64,000 nt of DNA from positions 827,646 to 891,645 of the forward strand of contig NZ_BAAAYO010000006.1 of NCBI RefSeq assembly GCF_039536325.1, read 5' to 3'. Source of the stretch: Paenibacillus_AB hodogayensis. Lineage in GTDB: Bacteria > Bacillota > Bacilli > Paenibacillales > NBRC-103111. Positions 58,848 to 64,000 of this stretch are shown one piece after another. A program made the translations under genes and the position numbers. The first letter of the stretch is position 1. Every line of letters begins with the position of its first letter. Under the pieces are notes generated by a model that was not told the DNA's origin, ran no database searches, and saw only the letters and a program-made list of their open reading frames with translations.

Positions 58848-59822
58848 GTGACGTTAAAGATCGGTTTTATCGGAACGGGAGGCGTAGCCAAGGGGCATAT
58901 GGCGAACTTGGCGGCTATGGAAGAGGCCCAGATTACCGCCTTTTGCGACTTGCAGCAGGAGCGTGCCGAAACGGCGGCGCGCGATTGGCCGGGAGCCAAA
59001 GCGTATACGAGCATCGCCGACATGCTGGACGACCAAAAGCTGGACGCCGCTTTTGTATGCTTGCCTCCGATGGCGCACGGCGATGCGGAGCGGGCGCTGA
59101 TTGAGCGCGGCATTCCTTTTCTGGTCGAAAAGCCGCTGGGCGTGGACTTGGAGCTTCCTCGCCAGCTGGCAGCCCAGATCGAAGAGAAAGGGCTCATTAC
59201 GTCTGTCGGCTATCAATGGCGCTATATTCAATCGCTCGACGAGGCGAAGCGGTTTCTGGAGTCCGGCCGTATCGGAATGACGCTCGGCTACTGGATAGGC
59301 GGAATGCCCGGTGTACCGTGGTGGCGCGTGCAGCGTTTGTCGGGAGGGCAGTTCGTCGAGCAAACGACGCATATCACGGATATGCTGCGTTATTTATGCG
59401 GTGAGGTGGTCGAGGTGTACGCGGCGTACGGCCATCGCGTCCTGCACGAACGCGAGGAGGGCGCCGACGTACCCGATGTGGGCACGGTTACGATGAAGCT
59501 GGCCAATGGCAGCGTGGCGACCATTTCCAACGCATGTCTGCTGCCGGCCGGCGGCAAGACGGGACTGGAGGTATTTACGGACCAGGGCGTGCTGGAGGTG
59601 CAGGCGAATGGAACTCGCATCATCCGCAAAAATGGAGATGCCTCCGCCCCGTTCGATGTTACGCCCAATTCGCGGGTATTCGAGGACATCGCTTTTCTCA
59701 ACGCGGTCCGCACCGGCGACCCGTCGTCGATCAAGTCGTCTTACGGCGACTCTCTGAAAACGCACGAAGTGACGATTGCCGCCAATGTATCGGCCGCGAC
59801 CGGCAAGCCGGTGAAACTTTAA
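58848..59822 (+). CDS. Gfo/Idh/MocA family oxidoreductase
   Basis: 324 residues from a GTG with AAAGGGTG upstream. Rossmann start KIGFIGTGGVAKGHMANL, EKPLGVDLELPRQLAAQI, and SGGQFVEQTTHITDMLRYL with the sugar-site His. Close in sequence to the 41.8 kb paralogue, and in the same gene pairing with a TIM-barrel isomerase. Probably converts a sugar or inositol derivative under control of the divergent AraC protein. Confidence 0.92.
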   Translation: MTLKIGFIGTGGVAKGHMANLAAMEEAQITAFCDLQQERAETAARDWPGAKAYTSIADMLDDQKLDAAFVCLPPMAHGDAERALIERGIPFLVEKPLGVDLELPRQLAAQIEEKGLITSVGYQWRYIQSLDEAKRFLESGRIGMTLGYWIGGMPGVPWWRVQRLSGGQFVEQTTHITDMLRYLCGEVVEVYAAYGHRVLHEREEGADVPDVGTVTMKLANGSVATISNACLLPAGGKTGLEVFTDQGVLEVQANGTRIIRKNGDASAPFDVTPNSRVFEDIAFLNAVRTGDPSSIKSSYGDSLKTHEVTIAANVSAATGKPVKL

Positions 59823-59838
59823 CAACTTTAACCTTAAA

Positions 59839-59880
59839 ATGGGCAGCCATCCGCTACGTCTTGCGGGGCTGCCCTTTTCC
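59839..59880 (+). terminator. Terminator of the isomerase/oxidoreductase pair
   Basis: GGGCAGCC pairs with GGCTGCCC, followed by T4. It lies about 18 bases after the stop. Confidence 0.85.
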
Positions 59881-59917
59881 TTTCGCCGTCCATAAAACGG
59901 GTTGTCCACCGTCCGGA

Positions 59918-60472
59918 CTAGAACGGGTAACGGATCACGATCTGCAGCCAGACGGTTTCATCGGTATTGTTGACGTATAGATGACCTTGATCGGCGTTAA
60001 AACGGATCGCATCGCCCTGCTCCGCCGCATGCACCTCATCTCCGATATGCAGCTCCAAGCACCCTTGCGTCACGACGATAAACTCCTCCACGCCCTCCTG
60101 GTGCGGCTCGGATTGATGGTTGCAGCCGGGCTCGACTTTGACCGTATAAACCTCGAAGTGCGTCGTCGCATCGAACGGAAACACCGGGTACGCCTGGTAC
60201 TTGCCCTCGTTCTCGGTTATCGGCTCCACCTCGGCAAAACGCACGATCGTCACCTCCGACTTCTCCTCCGCGATCAGCGCGGTCACGGAAATGCGCAGCC
60301 CGTTGGCGATTTTCCACAGCAGCGAAATCGTCGGATTCGAATCGCCGCGCTCGACCTGAGCCAGCATCGCCTTGCTGACCCCGGTCAGCTCCGCCAGCTT
60401 ATCCAGACTCAAGTCGCGCGATTTGCGGATCGCCCGCAAGTTTTTGCCCACTTTAATCGGAATATGATCCAT
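59918..60472 (-). CDS. XRE-cupin transcriptional regulator
   Basis: 184 residues from the ATG at 60472 (AAGGAG upstream). Helix-turn-helix at about 8-62 (LRAIRKSRDLSLDKLAELTG; SKAMLAQVERGDSNPTISLL) and a C-terminal cupin (VEPGCNHQSEPHQEGVEEFI; AEQGDAIRFNADQGHLYVNN). This PuuR-like layout senses small metabolites. It diverges from tdh, so threonine or glycine catabolism is the likely target. Confidence 0.93.
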   Translation of the reverse strand: MDHIPIKVGKNLRAIRKSRDLSLDKLAELTGVSKAMLAQVERGDSNPTISLLWKIANGLRISVTALIAEEKSEVTIVRFAEVEPITENEGKYQAYPVFPFDATTHFEVYTVKVEPGCNHQSEPHQEGVEEFIVVTQGCLELHIGDEVHAAEQGDAIRFNADQGHLYVNNTDETVWLQIVIRYPF

Positions 60473-60574
60473 TCGGTACGTTCTCCTTCGCTCGCTAAAG
60501 TTGTATACTATATTGTACAAAATAAATATTATATTGAAAAGCCCATTGCCCTTCAGTCCATCCTCTTGTATGAT

Positions 60575-60596
60575 ATAACATATTTAAGTATGTTAT
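60575..60596. promoter_or_regulatory. Palindrome in the tdh upstream region
   Basis: ATAACATA and TATGTTAT are perfect complements with a 6-base spacer, 28 bases before the tdh start. A second, looser dyad (TTGTATAC ... TGTACAA) lies near 60501-60522 by the regulator's own start. Candidate sites for the XRE-cupin protein. Confidence 0.5.
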
Positions 60597-60623
60597 GTTG
60601 AACAAATGAGGAGGAACTCGGCT

Positions 60624-61676
60624 ATGGGCGCCACTATGCTCGCGTTGCTGAAAGAACACCGCGCCTCGGGACTCAGCTTGAGGCACGTTCCCGTTCCCGC
60701 CGTAGGACGCGGAGACGTCTTGATCAAAGTCAAATCCAGCTCGATCTGCGGAACGGACATGCACATTTATAAATGGGACGCTTGGGCGGAACAGACGGTC
60801 GTCACGCCGAACGTCGTCGGTCACGAGTTCGCGGGCGTAGTCGAAGCCGTCGGCGCGGAAGTGACAAACGTGCGCCCCGGCGACTACGTGTCCGCAGAGG
60901 GCCATGTCATATGCGGCGTATGCCGCGCCTGCCGCAGCGGCAACGGTCACGTTTGCCCGCATACGCGCAGCTTCGGCATTACGATTCCCGGCTGCTTCGC
61001 GGAATACGCGATCGTGCCGGCGACCAATATCGTGCACAACGATCCGCGCCTCCCTTCCGAGCTTGCCTGTTTACAAGACCCGCTCGGTAACGCCGTTCAG
61101 TCCGTGATGGCCGGTGATGTTGCGGGCAAAAGCGTAGCGGTCATCGGGGCCGGGCCGATCGGTCTGATGGCGGTAGCGGTCGCTAAAGCTTGCGGAGCCG
61201 GGAAGGTCATCGCCGTGGACATTAACGACTTCCGGCTGCGGATGGCCACTCGGATGGGAGCAGACTCGCTCGTGAACAGCGCGACCCAGCCATTGGCCGA
61301 AACGCTGAAGGAATTGACGGGCGGCGAAGGGGTCGAAGTGCTGCTGGAGATGTCCGGCCATCCGGACGCGATCCGGCAAGGGCTCGAAGGCTGCGCCAAT
61401 GCCGGTCGCGTCGCGCTGCTCGGCATACCGGCGGGCAGCGTGGAGCTGGACTTGTCGCGCAGCATTATTTTCAAAGGCTTGCGGGTCGACGGCATTACCG
61501 GTCGGCGTATGTACACGACCTGGTACCAAGTAAAGGGTCTGCTGGACAGCGGCCGGATCGATCTCGCCCCGCTCGTGACGCACCGGTTCCGGCTGGAGCA
61601 GTATGAGGAAGCGTTCGAGCTGATGCGCAGCGGCAATTGCGGCAAGGTCGTTTTTACGCATGATGACTTGGCTTGA
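60624..61676 (+). CDS. tdh: L-threonine 3-dehydrogenase
   Basis: 350 residues from the ATG at 60624, nine bases after GAGGAGG. Medium-chain zinc dehydrogenase: catalytic Cys42 (CGTDMHIYKWDAWAEQT, the Tdh signature) and His67-Glu68 (GHEFAGVVEAVG), structural Cys97, Cys100, Cys103 and Cys111, and NAD site VIGAGPIGLMAVAVAKACGA. It oxidises threonine to 2-amino-3-ketobutyrate, which Kbl splits to glycine and acetyl-CoA. kbl follows after an unusual repeat-filled 270-base gap. Confidence 0.95.
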   Translation: MGATMLALLKEHRASGLSLRHVPVPAVGRGDVLIKVKSSSICGTDMHIYKWDAWAEQTVVTPNVVGHEFAGVVEAVGAEVTNVRPGDYVSAEGHVICGVCRACRSGNGHVCPHTRSFGITIPGCFAEYAIVPATNIVHNDPRLPSELACLQDPLGNAVQSVMAGDVAGKSVAVIGAGPIGLMAVAVAKACGAGKVIAVDINDFRLRMATRMGADSLVNSATQPLAETLKELTGGEGVEVLLEMSGHPDAIRQGLEGCANAGRVALLGIPAGSVELDLSRSIIFKGLRVDGITGRRMYTTWYQVKGLLDSGRIDLAPLVTHRFRLEQYEEAFELMRSGNCGKVVFTHDDLA

Positions 61677-61860
61677 AGGCGCAGGTGTAAGTGCAGGTGT
61701 AAGTGCAGGTGTAGGTGCAACTGCAGGTGTAGGCATAGGCGTAGGCGCAGTGTAAGTGCTGGCGTAGGCGCAGTGTAAGTGCTGGCGTAGGCGCAGTGTA
61801 AGTGCTGGCGTAGGCGCGGTGTAAGCACTGACGTAGGCACAGGCGTAAGTTCTGGCACAG
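61677..61860 (+). repeat. Minisatellite between tdh and kbl
   Basis: Begins right after the tdh stop with degenerate 12-mers of AGGTGTAAGTGC, then passes into a 23-bp period (AGTGTAAGTGCTGGCGTAGG plus CGC) starting at 61749, 61772 and 61795, with decaying copies to about 61860. There is no ribosome binding site or terminator inside. Confidence 0.92.
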
Positions 61861-61946
61861 GCCCGCCGTTGCCTTCCTTGAAAACGCCAACAAACGCAAC
61901 AAAGTGGAACGACAACGAGAATGAATCGCATACGAGGGGGACGACG

Positions 61947-63131
61947 ATGATGCCGACATCATCTTTCGATTACTTAAACGACGAGTTGGAGCGACTGCGC
62001 GACAAAGGCATGTACCGCCTGCCGACCGTCTGGTCCGGCGGCTCCGGGCCGTGGATGGAGCTGGACGGGCGCTTGCTGCTTCAGCTTTCGTCCAACAACT
62101 ATTTGGGCTTCGCCGGACATCCGGAAATTCGGGCCGCCGCCATGGAAGCGATCGAGCGTTATGGCGCAGGGAGCGGCTCGGTCCGTACGATCGCGGGGAC
62201 GCTGGATATTCACGACGAGCTCGAGAAGGAATTGGCGGATTTTAAAGGAACCGAAGCGGCTCTTGTGTTTCAGTCGGGGTTCACGACGAACCAGGGCGCG
62301 CTGTCGGTGCTCGGGCCTGACGACCTGATCATTAGCGACGAGTTGAACCATGCGAGCATTATTGACGGCATCCGGCTGACCAAAGCGGAGCGGGCCATTT
62401 ACGCGCATGCGGACATGGACCAGTTGGAGCGAAGGTTGAAGGAAAACGACGGGCGCAAGCGGGCGTTCATCGCTACCGACGGCGTATTCAGCATGGACGG
62501 CGATATCGCACCGCTCCCCGCCATTGTCGAGCTCGCCGAACGTTACGGCGCCTATGTGTACGTGGATGACGCCCATGCCAGCGGAGTGCTCGGCCGCAAC
62601 GGGAAAGGCTCGACGGATCATTTCGGGCTGCACGGACGCGTTCACGTGCAGATCGGCACTTTATCGAAGGCGGTCGGCGTCGTCGGTGGCTATGTAGCCG
62701 GCGCGGACGTGCTCAAGCGGTATTTGATCCACAAAGCGCGGCCGTTCCTGTTCAGCACCTCGCACCCGCCGGCCGTCGCCGCAGCGTGTTTGGCTGCCAT
62801 TCGTTTGCTGCGCCGCAGTCAGCCGCTGATCGACAAGCTGTGGAGCAATGCGAATACGTTTCGCTCGCGGCTGCAGAAGGAAGGCTTCGACACCGGCGCT
62901 AGCGAGACGCCGATCGTGCCGATCCTGATCGGGCAGCCGGACAAGACGGCTGAGTTTTCGCGCGAGCTGCTGAACGAAGGCATCTACGCCCAAGGCATCG
63001 TCTACCCGACGGTCGCGATGGATAAGGGCCGAGTAAGGTGCATCGTGACGGCGGCGCATACACCCGACGACCTCACTTACGCCGTCGAGCGCATAACTGC
63101 CGTCGGCAAGCGAACCGGGGTGCTGCGTTAG
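61947..63131 (+). CDS. kbl: 2-amino-3-ketobutyrate CoA ligase (glycine C-acetyltransferase)
   Basis: 394 residues from the ATG at 61947, seven bases after GAGGGGG. Alpha-oxoamine synthase family: LLQLSSNNYLGFAGHPEIR, GSGSVRTIAGTLDIHDELE, DDAHASGVLG and the PLP-binding Lys241 in GTLSKAVGVVGGYVAG. Size and context beside tdh favour Kbl over BioF. It completes threonine breakdown to glycine. Confidence 0.93.
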   Translation: MMPTSSFDYLNDELERLRDKGMYRLPTVWSGGSGPWMELDGRLLLQLSSNNYLGFAGHPEIRAAAMEAIERYGAGSGSVRTIAGTLDIHDELEKELADFKGTEAALVFQSGFTTNQGALSVLGPDDLIISDELNHASIIDGIRLTKAERAIYAHADMDQLERRLKENDGRKRAFIATDGVFSMDGDIAPLPAIVELAERYGAYVYVDDAHASGVLGRNGKGSTDHFGLHGRVHVQIGTLSKAVGVVGGYVAGADVLKRYLIHKARPFLFSTSHPPAVAAACLAAIRLLRRSQPLIDKLWSNANTFRSRLQKEGFDTGASETPIVPILIGQPDKTAEFSRELLNEGIYAQGIVYPTVAMDKGRVRCIVTAAHTPDDLTYAVERITAVGKRTGVLR

Positions 63132-63189
63132 GCGGGACGCGGGAGAGGGATGCCGGGGAGCGGGGACGGTGGGGGGCGCTGTGTTGTGT

Positions 63190-63291
63190 TAGGCGTGACG
63201 CCTGTGGCGGTACGGTGCCGCGATAGGCGTCACGCCTGGGGTGGTACGGTGCTGCTTTAGGCGGAACTCGTGGGGCGATACGCCGGGGACG
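63190..63291 (+). repeat. GC-rich degenerate 34-bp repeats after kbl
   Basis: TAGGCGTGACGCC, TAGGCGTCACGCC and TAGGCGGAACTCG begin at 63190, 63224 and 63258, a 34-base period, each followed by G-rich text with GGTACGGTG or GCGATACG. The kbl stop itself begins a related TAGGCGGGACGCG. GGCGTGACGCC-type words can pair with each other. Confidence 0.75.
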
Positions 63292-63420
63292 GCACCGGCA
63301 TGGGATGAAGGTGTCGCGTATATGAACAGCACCGGCACCGGTCGAGCCCATAAGGCGCTTCCTTGAGATTCGAGCTATCACCTGCCAAATTACAGTTTGA
63401 GTTTAGCCAATTATATGTCC

Positions 63421-63461
63421 AGACGCCTCTTCCTTCTGATTCGGGAAGCAGGCGTTTTTTT
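63421..63461 (+). terminator. Rho-independent terminator, probably of tdh-kbl
   Basis: ACGCCTCTTCC pairs with GGGAAGCAGGCGT around a nine-base loop and is followed by seven T. It lies 290 bases after kbl with no gene between. Confidence 0.85.
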
Positions 63462-63631
63462 GTGGAGATGAAATTAGAGGCCGCCTTCGAGGAGGTTAGC
63501 TGGAGACACGTCGGCTTGTACGTTAGTTCGACGTCTTGCAAGCCAAACACGATTCCTTCCCCGGTTAAATCGAGCTGCTTGCTTGTACGACTGAAACTGC
63601 GAATCAGGTCGTTCCGCAGCACGCCCCCCTT

Positions 63632-63945
63632 TAGTGCTCGAAATAGCATTACCTCAGAGAAGCAGCCGGTTTTCGTAGCAGATAATGCTCTTTTTGGCAC
63701 TATCTTACTCTCAACCAGCTAATCTGTGCGGTTTTCCGACTCGTGACGCATCCTTAATGCTCGAAGTAGCACTATCTCGTCAAAAGCACTAGTTTTCTAT
63801 GCAGATAATGCTCTTTTTGGCACTATCTTACTCTCGACCTGCTAATCTGTGCGGTTTACCGACTCGTGACGCATCCTTAATGCTCGAAATAGCACTATCT
63901 CGTCAAAAGTGCTGGTTTTCTGCGCGGATAATGCTCTTTCTGGAC
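63632..63945 (+). repeat. 123-bp tandem repeat, about 2.5 copies
   Basis: TAGTGCTCGAAATAGCA at 63632 and TAATGCTCGAARTAGCACTA at 63755 and 63878 start successive units of exactly 123 bases. Each unit also holds GATAATGCTCTTTTTGGCAC and CTAATCTGTGCGGTTT. The third copy breaks off near 63945. Copies 2 and 3 are more alike than 1 and 2. An open frame on the minus strand (63257-63700) crosses the first unit but has no coding character. Confidence 0.92.
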
Positions 63946-63946
63946 T

Positions 63947-64000
63947 TATGTCAAGAAAGTGGACAGTGAATTAAGGAACCTTTAGCTGGAGCGGCGTTTG
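63947..64000. mobile_element. Possible insertion sequence end
   Basis: TGTCAAGAAAGTGGACAGTG appears exactly where the third tandem copy is interrupted and differs from the repeat. Its form recalls terminal inverted repeats of IS3-family elements in Firmicutes. The window ends before any transposase frame, so this is tentative. Confidence 0.4.

Noticed and set aside
61677..61860. CRISPR array
   Set aside because: Units are contiguous with a 12/23-bp period and no unique spacers; no cas genes are present. The 123-bp repeats at 63632-63945 fail for the same reason.
63257..63700. 147-codon minus-strand open frame near the right edge
   Set aside because: It crosses a terminator, GC-rich repeats and the first 123-bp unit; composition is not protein-like and no ribosome binding site is seen.

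Overview
The window looks like a chromosomal segment of a spore-forming, Gram-positive Bacillales bacterium of the Paenibacillaceae (Paenibacillus/Cohnella type). The evidence is a GC-rich background (roughly 55-60% by eye), strong GGAGG-type ribosome binding sites, a NucB-type sporulation nuclease, many AraC and Gfo/Idh/MocA paralogues, large secreted polysaccharide lyases, a Btr-like iron regulator and a ComP-like kinase. I see no rRNA, tRNA or CRISPR array. This assignment is inference from gene content, not from a marker gene.

Layout. 1-5.4 kb: housekeeping and envelope genes (DUF2277, NucB nuclease, a cytochrome c / ZIP / multicopper oxidase cluster, a TagA-type glycosyltransferase). 5.5-10.2 kb: a remnant of an ABC solute-binding protein and an mcp-cheW-cheA chemotaxis operon. 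10.6-20.0 kb: a carbohydrate locus read rightward, with a GntR regulator fused to a solute-binding-protein domain, a lipoprotein solute-binding protein without permeases, a 1802-residue heparinase II/III-type lyase and a Gfo/Idh/MocA oxidoreductase. 20.1-24.9 kb: the same kind of functions on the minus strand, largely decayed (a frameshifted oxidoreductase, two gene fragments joined head to tail, a second heparinase-like gene with stops and a homopolymer frameshift).

24.9-28.8 kb is the most unusual part. A 775-residue sensor kinase has the architecture of ComP (N-terminal membrane helix, PDZ-like loop, many membrane segments, HisKA_3 and HATPase domains). Divergent from it lies a free-standing gene of only 56 codons with a perfect ribosome binding site and a strong terminator; its product ends in a Trp-containing tail (GPGNWY), as expected of a ComX-type pheromone precursor. 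No ComQ or ComA gene is adjacent. Base composition falls sharply in the sensor half of the kinase and stays low through the peptide gene, as in pherotype-switching quorum-sensing loci. A repeat array with alternating orientation follows.

28.9-48.4 kb: mostly intact metabolic, envelope and regulatory genes (peptidase C26, DUF4127, an oxalate-decarboxylase-like bicupin, a Btr-like AraC/FecB fusion with Fur boxes beside a NagZ-like glycosidase, an aromatic acid exporter family protein, an MFS transporter, two ABC-F ATPases, a Gfo/Idh + sugar isomerase pair, an LTA synthase-family sulfatase preceded by a PhoP-box-like repeat, an ECF sigma factor). 48.5-54 kb: an XRE/ImmA pair, two more GntR/solute-binding fusions in tandem, and a divergent 2-hydroxyacid dehydrogenase. 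54-60 kb: small hypotheticals, an ankyrin protein, and a second isomerase/oxidoreductase pair controlled by an AraC protein. 60-64 kb: the threonine-to-glycine pathway (tdh-kbl) with a divergent XRE-cupin regulator, a minisatellite between tdh and kbl, and at the right edge a 123-bp tandem repeat running into what may be an insertion-sequence end.
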